Below, one piece after another: positions 54,335-62,100 of a stretch of DNA of 64,000 nt; the stretch's first letter is position 1; every line of letters starts with the position of its first letter. The notes below the pieces were generated by a model that worked only from the letters and a program-made list of their open reading frames with translations, was not told the origin of the DNA and searched no databases. A program made the position numbers and the translations under genes. The DNA comes from CBDCXE01 sp965223725 [NCBI: Nitrospinota bacterium] (lineage in GTDB: Bacteria; Nitrospinota_A; UBA7883). Location of the stretch: contig CBDCXE010000006.1 of the NCBI GenBank assembly GCA_965223725.1, forward strand, positions 124,001 through 188,000, written 5' to 3'.

Positions 54335-54694
54335 TCAGGAACGAACTCTAGGGGGGTGCTCTATCAGAAACGCCAGTTGTGATTTGTACTGTATATAATC
54401 GTCAGAAAAGAGTGATTGAATATAGTCGGGGCTGCCCAAGCCATAGGTGTTGGTCAGCATTGTGCCTGTGAAGGAAGGGCAACAGGAAACCGACATATCG
54501 CAACCGGGGCAATCGGAAGTTTTGCTATTATGCCCGGAATGACCGTTCGTCTCATCGCAACAATCGTTCATTTGGGACATGGCGCTTTCGTCCATACCAT
54601 GATGGCCGCTCATGGCCCCATGGCTCCCGGCCATGGCAGGATTGCCCGCCATCATCAAAGCCAGCGACAATATAATCAACAAAAATCGATTCAT
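54335..54694 (-). CDS. Small exported Cys/His/Met-rich protein
   Basis: 119 residues. Signal peptide MNRFLLIILSLALMMAGNPAMA precedes a mature region full of metal ligands: GSHGAMSGHHGMDESAMSQMNDCCDETNGHSGH, then SDCPGCDMSVSCCPSF. I do not recognise a named family. It resembles small periplasmic metal-binding proteins that accompany copper systems (CopL-like). It is upstream of cusC by 105 bases, on the same strand, and the DNA between them holds the palindrome on the cusC promoter. A role in binding copper or silver in the periplasm is inferred from composition and place. Confidence 0.6.
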   Translation of the reverse strand: MNRFLLIILSLALMMAGNPAMAGSHGAMSGHHGMDESAMSQMNDCCDETNGHSGHNSKTSDCPGCDMSVSCCPSFTGTMLTNTYGLGSPDYIQSLFSDDYIQYKSQLAFLIEHPPRVRS

Positions 54695-54727
54695 CCAGAC
54701 TACCTAAATAAACTGTATTGGAATATT

Positions 54728-54733
54728 AGTATA
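54728..54733 (-). promoter_or_regulatory. Extended -10 element for the small Cys/His/Met protein gene
   Basis: On the minus strand TATACT is preceded by TGG, giving an extended -10 (TGnTATACT) 34 bases before the ATG at 54694. No good -35 is seen at the usual distance. Confidence 0.4.
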
Positions 54734-54775
54734 CCACATTCGTTTATACCGATGCCGCCGCTGCTCTGATTCCTT

Positions 54776-54804
54776 TTGACAAACAGGTGATATCAGCGTA
54801 ATAA
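54776..54804 (+). promoter_or_regulatory. Sigma-70 promoter of the small CVVCH protein gene
   Basis: TTGACA (54776-54781) and TAATAA (54799-54804) with a 17-base spacer. The expected transcription start near 54811 falls within the inverted repeat TGTA-cgt-TACA (54807-54817). This may be a metal-responsive promoter divergent from the cus side. Confidence 0.5.
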
Positions 54805-54806
54805 TA

Positions 54807-54817
54807 TGTACGTTACA
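54807..54817 (+). promoter_or_regulatory. TGTACGT-type inverted repeat at a predicted start site
   Basis: TGTA (54807-54810) and TACA (54814-54817) form a short inverted repeat around CGT. The same TGTACGT...TTACA elements appear within the cusC palindrome (54289-54302, with three extra bases). I infer a shared regulator, which needs a wider comparison. Confidence 0.4.
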
Positions 54818-54845
54818 ACCTTAACAATTTATACTATGCTAAACA

Positions 54846-55121
54846 GTGATTAAACGAAACCGTATTGTCCTGATGGCGCTGTTGCTGCTGTTTGCGCAAC
54901 TGGGCGTATATGAACATCAGATAGCGCATCATCATGGCGATCTGGATGACCAATGCGTTGTGTGTCATGTGGGCGGCCAGCCTGGCGCCACTGTGGCGGG
55001 CCAGCAGTTTTCGTTTTTTACCAATGTTAAATTTGCCAAACTGTACGCAGAAACTTCTATACGGTTTTGCAAAGGTATAAAAAGCCTCTGCGCCGCCCGC
55101 GCCCCACCGTCCACCTTCTAA
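54846..55121 (+). CDS. Small His-rich protein with CVVCH motif
   Basis: 91 residues. A short N-terminal hydrophobic stretch (IVLMALLLLFAQLGVY) is followed by EHQIAHHHGDLDDQCVVCHVGGQ, a histidine cluster and a CxxCH sequence. Despite CxxCH it is unlikely to be a cytochrome; the H-x3-H-x3-H / D-x-x-C-x-x-C pattern and the ARAPP end suggest a DUF2946-like metal-associated protein. The start is GTG at 54846; ATG 54873 would remove part of the hydrophobic stretch. It is next to the barrel gene of the Znu-like locus, 96 bases upstream of it. Function unknown. Confidence 0.55.
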   Translation: MIKRNRIVLMALLLLFAQLGVYEHQIAHHHGDLDDQCVVCHVGGQPGATVAGQQFSFFTNVKFAKLYAETSIRFCKGIKSLCAARAPPSTF

Positions 55122-55217
55122 AGATTGACCTTTTAGTTATTACTTGAACCCAGCCGCTTCACCGGGCTGGCAATTGCGGTTTGCCTATGTATAACCGCGC
55201 AATCTTTTGGAGGAATC

Positions 55218-56390
55218 ATGAAATTAAGTGCGCTTATTATCTATATTGTTGTTGGGCTGTCCCCTTTTTTGGCGGAAGCAGAGAATAGTAACAACCTTAT
55301 CCAGGTCGGCCTCTCTGGCCTGTTCGCCTTTGGCTATTCCGATGAAGAGAATGAATCATTGGCCAACCTGCAGGCGGGCGGGCACGACCCGAACCAGAAC
55401 GGTTTTACAGTACAAAATGTCGAGCTGTCATTAGGTGGCACAGTCGATCCATACTTCGACGCGCAATCGAACATCATTTTACAAATCGACGCTGAAGGCG
55501 AAACCGTGGTGGAGCTGGAAGAGGCTTTCTTCACCACCCGCGCCTTGCCGTGGGGATTGCAGGTGAAGGCGGGCCAGTTTTTTACAGAGTTCGGCCGGCA
55601 GAACCAGCTGCATCCGCATGCCTGGGCGTTTGCCGATCAGCCGGTGATATTGTCGCGGCTGTTTGGTGGGGACGGCCTGCGCAGTCAAGGGGCGCGGGTG
55701 GCGTGGCTGGCCCCATTACCCTGGTATTCAGAGCTCTATTTCAGCGCCCAGAACGCGAAGGGCGAGACCGCGGTCAGCTTCCTGTTTGCGGAAGGCGAAG
55801 AAGTCGGCGGCCACGTTTTGCAAGCGCGGGACGCGCGGGACGCCGGCGACCTGATCCAAATGGCGCGCTGGCTCAACGGCGTGGATTTGTCCGACACGGT
55901 CAGTATGAACATCGGCGTCTCCGCCCTGTGGGGGCCGAACGCCAGCGGCGAATCGACGGATACCGCCATCTATGGAGCGGATCTCTATATCAAATGGCAG
56001 CCGGAATATACCCAGCGCGGTTTCCCCTTCGTGTCGTGGCACACGGAGTATCTGAACCGGGAGTATGAAGCGGGTGACGGCGACGACCCGGGCAATGAAA
56101 CGCTGAAGGATCGGGGGTTGTTTACCCAGGTTCTGTACGGTTTTACACCCGGCTGGGTGGCCGGCGCCCGGTGGGAGCAGGCCTCCGCCGATGGCGACAC
56201 CAACAATGATCCACTACGGGACGACCGCCAGCGGTTCGCCCTGAACATGACCTGGTACCCGACGGAGTTCAGCAAGCTGCGGTTGCAGTATAACCATGAC
56301 AAGACGGAGCATCTGGATAGCGACAGCGTGAACTCCATCTGGCTGCAGGCGGAGTTCTCTCTGGGCAGCCACATGGCGCACACCTTTTGA
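55218..56390 (+). CDS. Outer-membrane beta-barrel protein linked to a metal ABC uptake system
   Basis: A 390-residue exported protein. The signal peptide is MKLSALIIYIVVGLSPFLAEA. The mature region is built of alternating strands and tight turns (GLSGLFAFGYSD, EGETVVELEEAFFTTRALPWGLQVKAGQFFTEFG, RQNQLHPHAWAFADQPVILSRLFGGDGLRSQGARVAWLAP) and ends FSLGSHMAHTF with a terminal phenylalanine, as in porin-like barrels. GGAGG precedes the ATG. The 3' end is 15 bases from the periplasmic metal-binding protein gene, so it probably serves that uptake system as an outer-membrane entry. It has no recognisable TonB plug domain. Confidence 0.75.
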   Translation: MKLSALIIYIVVGLSPFLAEAENSNNLIQVGLSGLFAFGYSDEENESLANLQAGGHDPNQNGFTVQNVELSLGGTVDPYFDAQSNIILQIDAEGETVVELEEAFFTTRALPWGLQVKAGQFFTEFGRQNQLHPHAWAFADQPVILSRLFGGDGLRSQGARVAWLAPLPWYSELYFSAQNAKGETAVSFLFAEGEEVGGHVLQARDARDAGDLIQMARWLNGVDLSDTVSMNIGVSALWGPNASGESTDTAIYGADLYIKWQPEYTQRGFPFVSWHTEYLNREYEAGDGDDPGNETLKDRGLFTQVLYGFTPGWVAGARWEQASADGDTNNDPLRDDRQRFALNMTWYPTEFSKLRLQYNHDKTEHLDSDSVNSIWLQAEFSLGSHMAHTF

Positions 56391-56405
56391 CGGGAGGGTA
56401 TTGTA

Positions 56406-57320
56406 ATGGACAGATTTTTTATTGTTTGCGTCATTTGCATTCTTGCCTGTCTGCCAGTGGAGGCGGACGCTGTATTGCGGGTGGTTGCCACCACCAGCGA
56501 TCTGGCGAGCATAGCGGAGGAGATCGGTGGCGAAAGGGTCAGCGCAGTCAGCCTGACCCGGGGCGCCAGCGACCCGCATTACGCTGTGGCGAAACCGAGT
56601 ATGATCCGCAATGTTTACAAGGCTGATCTGCTTCTACTCATCGGCGCGGATATGGAGATCGGCTGGTTGCCACCCCTTATACAATCGGCGCGTAACAGCA
56701 AGGTGCAGCCTGGCGCCATTGGCTATCTGGATCTGTCGGGCGCTATACCGCTGCTGGGCAAGCCTGACGGTCCGGTGAACCGCGCCATGGGCGATGTGCA
56801 TGCCAAGGGCAACCCGCATTACTGGCTTGATCCGCGCAACGGCTTGATAATAGCCGAAACTATTGCTGACCGCTTGGGAAAGCTGGATCCAGAAAACGCT
56901 GGATATTTCAAAGAGCGGTTGGGCGCTTTTATTCAGAAGCTGGATAGCAAAATCGATGAATGGACACGCGCGCTGGATGCCCTGCGGGGCAAGCCGGTGA
57001 TCGCATACCATAAATCATTTCTCTATCTGGAGCAGGCGTTCGGGTTTGAAATCATCGGCGAAGTGGAGCCAAAGCCCGGAATTGCGCCGGGGGCTTCTCA
57101 TCTTAATAAACTGGTCGCGCTCATAAAGGAGAGCGATGTGGAGCTTTTGATCATGGAGCCGTTTTACGAGCGGCGCTCTTCCCGATATCTGGGTGAGCGG
57201 ACCGGGATCAAGGTCGCAGTATTGCCGCAGTCGGTCGGGGCGCAAGATGGCGTCGATAACTATTTTGAGCTGTTCGACGCGATTGTTGCGGCTCTGCTAC
57301 AGCCCGGAGGTCTGAAATGA
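56406..57320 (+). CDS. Periplasmic metal-binding protein (ZnuA/TroA family)
   Basis: A 304-residue exported protein with signal peptide ending in VEADA. Cluster-9 family features: VVATTSDLASIAEEIGGERV, then GASDPHYAVAKPSMIRNVYKADLLLLIGADMEIGWLPPLI, with the first metal-ligand histidine in DPH, GNPHYWLDPRNGLIIAETIADRL with the second, YHKSFLYLEQAFGFEIIGEVEPKPGIAPGASHLNKLV with the third region, and PQSVGAQDG near the end where an acidic ligand is expected. No His-rich flexible loop is present. The substrate may be zinc or manganese. The stop overlaps the permease start by ATGA. Confidence 0.85.
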   Translation: MDRFFIVCVICILACLPVEADAVLRVVATTSDLASIAEEIGGERVSAVSLTRGASDPHYAVAKPSMIRNVYKADLLLLIGADMEIGWLPPLIQSARNSKVQPGAIGYLDLSGAIPLLGKPDGPVNRAMGDVHAKGNPHYWLDPRNGLIIAETIADRLGKLDPENAGYFKERLGAFIQKLDSKIDEWTRALDALRGKPVIAYHKSFLYLEQAFGFEIIGEVEPKPGIAPGASHLNKLVALIKESDVELLIMEPFYERRSSRYLGERTGIKVAVLPQSVGAQDGVDNYFELFDAIVAALLQPGGLK

Positions 57321-58147
57321 CTGAATGGTTGATATTGGCGCCGGCGTTTGCGCTGTGCGTTTTGATGATTTTTACCCACACCTATTTCGGGCTGCATGTG
57401 CTGGCCCGGGGCATCATATTCGTCGACCTGGCGCTGGCGCAGATCGCGGCGCTGGGCGCCAGTGTCGCGTTCCTGCTGGGGCAGGACGAGCATGGTGTCG
57501 TCGCGCAGTTATACGCATTCGCCGCCACGCTGATCGCTGCGTTCGGGTTCGCCAAACTGCGGGCTATACCAGGCAAAACCACACGGGAGGTGACCATCGG
57601 CTGTGTCTATGTCGTGGCCACAGCCCTATCCATCATGATCCTCAGCCGGTCGGTCAAGGGCATGGAAGAGCTGAAGCAGATGTTCAACGGCAACATATTG
57701 TGGACCCGTTGGGATGAGATAGAGGTGATCGCGCTGGTCTACTTGGGGCTGGCGGTTTTGCATTTGATCTGCCGCCGCCGGTTTTACCGTTTATCGTTTG
57801 AACAGCATGATAGCAGCAGAGGCCCCTTTTTCTGGGAATTTCTTTTTTTCGCTTCCTTCGCCGTGGTGATCACCATGGCGGTTAATTTGGCAGGGGTTCT
57901 GTTGGTGTTCGCGTTTCTGATAATCCCGGCGTTCAGCGCTTCTATTTTGGTCGCTTCATTATTAAACCGGCTGCTCCTGGGGTGGGCGCTGGGCACGGCG
58001 GGCAGCCTTGCAGGGCTATGGCTATCTTACTACGCTGATTTGCCCACCGGGGCGACCGTCGTCACTATACTAGGCGCTTTGCCAGTTATAGCTTTCGGCT
58101 TAAAGTATAAGGGCGGCAGGAAACAGGATAAAACCGCCCGAACATGA
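57317..58147 (+). CDS. ABC metal permease (ZnuB/TroC-like)
   Basis: A 276-residue inner-membrane protein with about eight hydrophobic segments. Features: FTHTYFGLHVLARGIIFVDLALAQIAALGASVAFLLG, with the coupling-helix region of cluster-9 permeases (RGIIFVDLALAQ), and FFASFAVVITMAVNLAGVLLVFAFLIIPAFSASIL near the C-terminus. This is the ABC-3 family (PF00950). It overlaps the binding-protein gene and is the last gene on its strand. No ATPase (znuC) gene lies next to it or anywhere in the window, so the motor subunit must be encoded elsewhere. Confidence 0.85.
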   Translation: MTEWLILAPAFALCVLMIFTHTYFGLHVLARGIIFVDLALAQIAALGASVAFLLGQDEHGVVAQLYAFAATLIAAFGFAKLRAIPGKTTREVTIGCVYVVATALSIMILSRSVKGMEELKQMFNGNILWTRWDEIEVIALVYLGLAVLHLICRRRFYRLSFEQHDSSRGPFFWEFLFFASFAVVITMAVNLAGVLLVFAFLIIPAFSASILVASLLNRLLLGWALGTAGSLAGLWLSYYADLPTGATVVTILGALPVIAFGLKYKGGRKQDKTART

Positions 58148-58368
58148 GCGATTTCCCATCAACCACGCCACTTAGCTGTATCCGATGAAGGGCGTTTAAC
58201 TTTTTATAGCATTGCCATAGTTGTGCGTGGCGCACTGAATTCTGCTTATCACCCACCGGTATCCCGGCGGATGTTGTGAGTTGTTTCTTTTTCATCATGA
58301 CTCTTACAATACTAGCTATTAATTTATATATCGTCTAAATGTATGGCAAAAAAGTTTCGTGACTACGT

Positions 58369-58761
58369 TCAGTTTTTACGTCCGCGCAGCACAACCTGAT
58401 AATCGCTCACCTTAAACCCTTCCAGAGATTTCAGACCGGTTACATCAAATGTATCCCATGGGACATCATATATTTTGCCAGTATCCTCATCTATGAAGTG
58501 GTGATGATCGCTCATGTTCGGGTCAAAAATAACTTTCCCCTCGGTCAGGATTTGTGTCTTAAGTAAGTTCTTTTCGATGAATAGATTCAACACGTTATAG
58601 ACTGTGGCTCGGGAAACTGTGGGCAGGCTTCGCTTAACGCAGTCCCAAACTTCGTCAGCGGTGGGATGCTCATCATTTTCCAGAATACAATTTGCGACAG
58701 CAATCCGCTGTGGGGTGACCTGCACCCCCATTTTTCTCAAGATACTTACAATATCCATCAT
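58369..58761 (-). CDS. Fur-family transcriptional regulator
   Basis: A 130-residue protein. N-terminal winged helix: ILRKMGVQVTPQRIAVANCILENDEHPTADEVWDCVKRSLPTVSRATVYNVLNLFIEKNLLK, as in the Fur/PerR/Zur/Irr family. Metal-site region: FDPNMSDHHHFIDEDTGKIYDV near residue 87, with the HHHF motif of Fur and PerR. The C-terminal CxxC pairs that hold structural zinc are missing, and the protein is shorter than Fur of E. coli (148). The ATG falls at the predicted transcript start, with no ribosome site before it. Regulation of its own promoter is likely. Target genes (metal uptake or oxidative stress) are not proved. Confidence 0.85.
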   Translation of the reverse strand: MMDIVSILRKMGVQVTPQRIAVANCILENDEHPTADEVWDCVKRSLPTVSRATVYNVLNLFIEKNLLKTQILTEGKVIFDPNMSDHHHFIDEDTGKIYDVPWDTFDVTGLKSLEGFKVSDYQVVLRGRKN

Positions 58762-58767
58762 AATTCA

Positions 58768-58796
58768 AGATTACATCTAATATTAGATATGGTCAA
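58768..58796 (-). promoter_or_regulatory. Fur-family promoter with an operator palindrome in its spacer
   Basis: On the minus strand TTGACC (58791-58796) and TAATCT (58768-58773) are 17 bases apart. The spacer holds ATCTAATATTAGAT (58775-58788), a perfect 14-base palindrome. The expected start falls at about 58761, which is the first base of the start codon, so the mRNA would be leaderless. The remaining ~175 bases to 58972 show nothing I can support. Confidence 0.6.
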
Positions 58797-58972
58797 TAAT
58801 ATGCTGGGCCAAATACAAAGTAATTAAGGCGCAAATATATTAATAGTTTCTATCGAGTAATTTGCCCTGCAAGCAGCAACCAAACTATTTTACTGGCCGA
58901 CCGTTTTGTTAAACAATGGCCGTCGCCAAGCGTACACCCACTTTGGCTGATGCTTGCCTATATTCTAAACGC

Positions 58973-59635
58973 TTATTGGCTCAAACTGCGAACATAGGCG
59001 GCGACATCAACAATCTCTTTATTGTTCAATGTGCCCTCCCATGCAGGCATGAACTTCCTTTTGCCATTACGGATAATGGAAATAAGCGCTTTGTCGCTAT
59101 ACTTCTGTACAGAGTTGGCGTCACTGAAATCGATCATCGGCGCGCCGATAAGTTTTGCCAGGATGCCGGTACCCTGACCTTTCGACCCGTGGCAGGCAAG
59201 ACATGAGTTTCTGTAGATTAACCTGCCGCGCCGGGTATCTCCTATAAACCGCAGATCAGTGCTTTTCAGCTCACCAATATAGGCCGCAATATGGGCGATG
59301 TTCGATTCCGGCAGCGCCCTCCTCCAGATCGGCATGGTTTCACCCGACATTCGCTCATACCCGCCGATGATTGTTGTCAGCTCGCTGATACTTTTTTTCT
59401 GATATTTGTCCGACGCCAGATTAGCCGGTTTCAATTTCAGCTTTTCCGCCAGCGGCCCAACACCGTCTCCATTAGTGCCATGGCAGATAAGGCAATACGA
59501 CTGATATAGCTGTCGGCCGATGCTCGCGTCCGCCTCTTTTTGGGCGAATGCGGATTGCGACGTGAAAATAACAACGATAAAAGCAACCACGAACGGAATG
59601 GTGGCTTTATGGTTTACTGATTTTATTGTATTCAT
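58973..59635 (-). CDS. Dihaem c-type cytochrome
   Basis: About 220 residues from ATG 59635, which has AGGAGG just upstream and overlaps the preceding stop (ATGA). An earlier in-frame start at 59677 would lie inside the previous gene. A signal peptide (to AFAQ) is followed by two cytochrome c domains: ASIGRQLYQSYCLICHGTNGDGVGPLAEKL (CLICH), MPIWRRALPESNIAHIAAYI, then GRLIYRNSCLACHGSKGQGTGI (CLACH) and FMPAWEGTLNNKEIVDVAAYVRSL, each with a likely axial Met. It is the last gene of the alternative complex III run and probably carries electrons to a terminal oxidase or forms part of the complex. Confidence 0.88.
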   Translation of the reverse strand: MNTIKSVNHKATIPFVVAFIVVIFTSQSAFAQKEADASIGRQLYQSYCLICHGTNGDGVGPLAEKLKLKPANLASDKYQKKSISELTTIIGGYERMSGETMPIWRRALPESNIAHIAAYIGELKSTDLRFIGDTRRGRLIYRNSCLACHGSKGQGTGILAKLIGAPMIDFSDANSVQKYSDKALISIIRNGKRKFMPAWEGTLNNKEIVDVAAYVRSLSQ

Positions 59636-60105
59636 CTTGCCTCCTGAAGTTTTCGAACATAGGCTGTGATCTCCCACGCTTCCTTGTCAGTAAGTTCGTT
59701 TCTGTATTTGGGCATCAAGCCGTCGCTGGCCACAATTTTCCAGAAAATCTCTCCATCGGTTAATACCACAGTGCCCTCCTCAGTAAGCTCGAAGGGTGTG
59801 GCGTCCATTTTCTCCGCTACTTTTGTGTCGGACAAGCCGGTTTTGCCATGGCAGACCTGGCAATAAATGGAATACAGCTTCTCGCCCTTGCCGGCCGATA
59901 CTTCATCTAGCGCAAAGGGCGCCTCCAGAGTGACCGGATCGTTAAAACTGTAATCGATTTTATGATTGTAGGTTGGAATGGATCCCTCCGGATTGAGCCG
60001 ACGTGGACTCTCCTGTGTCTTAAAGCTGACCTGATCGTGCAGGTCGCCATCTATATTTTCGCAACCGAAAACAAATAGTATCGCAATAAGTAGTGCCAGT
60101 CTCAT
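59632..60105 (-). CDS. actE: Alternative complex III cytochrome c subunit (ActE)
   Basis: A 157-residue lipoprotein cytochrome: LLIAILFVFGCENID has a lipobox with Cys15. The single haem site is CQVCHG in GEKLYSIYCQVCHGKTGLSD, and the axial Met is likely in GLMPKYRNELTDKEAWEITAYVRKLQ. Position directly after the DUF3341 gene (TGATG overlap) identifies it as ActE, the cytochrome c subunit of alternative complex III. Electrons from quinol pass through it to soluble cytochrome or oxidase. Confidence 0.85.
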   Translation of the reverse strand: MRLALLIAILFVFGCENIDGDLHDQVSFKTQESPRRLNPEGSIPTYNHKIDYSFNDPVTLEAPFALDEVSAGKGEKLYSIYCQVCHGKTGLSDTKVAEKMDATPFELTEEGTVVLTDGEIFWKIVASDGLMPKYRNELTDKEAWEITAYVRKLQEAR

Positions 60106-60626
60106 CAGAAGTCGTCTTTCCCCTGTTTGGTTTTCACAGCTTTGTAATCAAGCATGGTTTTCTCTATCTTGTCCGCCTGGGCCTGATCCTGGCAACGGAT
60201 CAACAGGCCGATAGCGCCAGAGCTGATCGATTTATCATACGCCGATTCAGTCCAGTTGGGCAGACCAGACATCCAAAGCAACGCCACCACAGAACCAACA
60301 ACGGCCCCCGCCAGCGTCAGCTCGTATGTGATAACACCGACAGCTGGCAATGACAGTGGGGATTTGCCGCCGACAATAAGGTTGATGAGCATCTGCGTTC
60401 CACCGGCCAGTGATATACCGCCTAAAAACCCGGTGAGTCCGCCAATCAACGCAAACCGCCAGATCGGCATCGGCTTCTCATCCTTGATAAATGTTCCGTC
60501 CGGATAGGGCGCCACAGAGAGCACCTGAATATCATCATGATCGATTTTCAGCTCATCCAACGGCGCGATAGCCGCGGCGGCGTCATCTATATGATCATAC
60601 AAACCTAGAACTGTGTGTACACTCAT
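60105..60626 (-). CDS. actD: Alternative complex III subunit ActD (DUF3341)
   Basis: A 173-residue protein of DUF3341 with two membrane helices (FALIGGLTGFLGGISLAGGTQMLINLIVGGKS and VITYELTLAGAVVGSVVALLWMSGLPNW), preceded by a small alpha/beta segment (VLGLYDHIDDAAAAIAPLDELKIDHDDIQVLSVAPYPDG). Its start overlaps the ActC stop by ATGA and its stop overlaps the ActE start. In characterised complexes ActD is a membrane subunit of unknown detailed role. Confidence 0.9.
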   Translation of the reverse strand: MSVHTVLGLYDHIDDAAAAIAPLDELKIDHDDIQVLSVAPYPDGTFIKDEKPMPIWRFALIGGLTGFLGGISLAGGTQMLINLIVGGKSPLSLPAVGVITYELTLAGAVVGSVVALLWMSGLPNWTESAYDKSISSGAIGLLIRCQDQAQADKIEKTMLDYKAVKTKQGKDDF

Positions 60627-62098
60627 TCATGATCCTCCACTTCGGCGCGGACACGGGCGAAAACGTTGCCAACTTTAATATCACCACTGACAACTTTACC
60701 CTCCCGTATATCGGCAACCGTCACAATCGGCAACAGCTTTGCGAATATTGCGTAAAGCAGTAAGAACCCTGCCAAGGCTCCAGCGGCAATCGCCAGCTCC
60801 ACCTGCGATGGAAAGTAATCTGTCCATGTAAACGCATTGTCACGATGGGACAGAATCGGCACAACTATCAGGTAGCGCTCCACATACATACCGATGTTCA
60901 CTATTATTGTAACCACAAACAGTATTTTCGGCGATGTTCTGACATAGGAGAAACAGAGCAAGGTAATGACCAGAGCGTCCCCGCCAAGCATTATGATCAA
61001 CAGATGCGGGAACCGCTCCCATTGATATTCCCATATTCTCCACTCCACCGGGTCTTTCGCGTACCAGGCGGTGATAAACTCCGCAAAGTAAAAATATGAC
61101 CACAATATCGCGATAACCAACAGGAGTTTCGCCAGGTTTTTCAGGTGAACTTGCCGTATGATCTCATCCAGGTCGAAAATCCAGCGCAGAACCACCATCA
61201 GAGTGATAACCCCCGCCACACCAGAGTAGATAGCTCCAACAACAAAATACGGGCCAAATATTGTGGTATGCCAGCCCGGCGTTATGCTCATGGCGAAATC
61301 CCACGACACGATGGTGTGCACCGATGGCGCGATCAATAATATAAACACCGCCAGATATGTAGAAACATGCTCATATACATTCCAGGTATGATGGGTGCCG
61401 CGCCAGCCAAGCGCCAACACAGTCAGATATTTTTTGCGCCAGTTCCCCCTGGGGCAAAGATCCCGCGCCAGGGCGATGTCAGGCAACAAACCAACATACA
61501 GAAAAATCATGGAGCCGGTCAGGTAAACGCTGATCGCTGTCATATCCCACGCCAACGGACTCCTGAAATTGGGCCATAGCTCCCTCTGGTTGGGCAGCGG
61601 AAACATATAGTATACCCGCCACAACCGGCCGACATGGATCATCGGGAACATACCCGCCACAATCAGGGAAAAAGCGGTCATCGCTTCCGCCCCCCTCAGT
61701 ATGGGCCGCCGCCAATTGGCGCTGGTAAGCCTGAGCAGGCTGGAAACTATTGTGCCGGAATGGCTGACACCTACCCAGAACACAAACGTGGCAATGTACA
61801 TACCCCAAAAGACGGGGGGTCGAAGATCGGTGACACCCATGCCAACAAAAATCTGGTACAACCAGTGCGACAAACCATTGGCGACAACCAAAGCAAGCGC
61901 AATTGAAAAAATAAACCATGCTTTGGTGGTGAAAAACATCGGCGCCAGCGAATACTGGTTCAGCCACTGCTCCGGCATATTCAGGTCGATATCATCGCCG
62001 GCGACTATCTTCCGTTTGGCCGCCTCGTCCTGAATCTTGCCTATACTGGCAAACGCCTCGTCGTTTCCTTTATCTTTGGAGTCTATTTCATCGCTCAC
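60623..62098 (-). CDS. actC: Alternative complex III membrane subunit ActC (NrfD/PsrC family)
   Basis: A 491-residue protein of the NrfD/PsrC superfamily with about ten hydrophobic segments. The opening is soluble and charged; LMVVLRWIFDLDEIIRQVHLKNLAKLLLVIAILWSYFYFAEFITAWYAKDPVEWRIWEYQWERFPHLLIIMLGGDALVITLLCFSYVRTSP and NIGMYVERYLIVVPILSHRD are typical of ActC. Such subunits bind quinol and may be part of a proton path. It starts at GTG 62098 with GGTGGA upstream, two bases after the Fe-S gene. ActF, a paralogue in some complexes, is not seen. Confidence 0.92.
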   Translation of the reverse strand: MSDEIDSKDKGNDEAFASIGKIQDEAAKRKIVAGDDIDLNMPEQWLNQYSLAPMFFTTKAWFIFSIALALVVANGLSHWLYQIFVGMGVTDLRPPVFWGMYIATFVFWVGVSHSGTIVSSLLRLTSANWRRPILRGAEAMTAFSLIVAGMFPMIHVGRLWRVYYMFPLPNQRELWPNFRSPLAWDMTAISVYLTGSMIFLYVGLLPDIALARDLCPRGNWRKKYLTVLALGWRGTHHTWNVYEHVSTYLAVFILLIAPSVHTIVSWDFAMSITPGWHTTIFGPYFVVGAIYSGVAGVITLMVVLRWIFDLDEIIRQVHLKNLAKLLLVIAILWSYFYFAEFITAWYAKDPVEWRIWEYQWERFPHLLIIMLGGDALVITLLCFSYVRTSPKILFVVTIIVNIGMYVERYLIVVPILSHRDNAFTWTDYFPSQVELAIAAGALAGFLLLYAIFAKLLPIVTVADIREGKVVSGDIKVGNVFARVRAEVEDHE

Positions 62099-62100
62099 TT

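Noticed and set aside
54846-55121. Cytochrome c call for the CVVCH protein
   Set aside because: The CxxCH lies in a His-rich segment with no cytochrome fold context, so a metal-related small protein is more likely.
58086-58298. 70-codon minus-strand frame after the ABC permease
   Set aside because: It overlaps the permease end and shows no family features.
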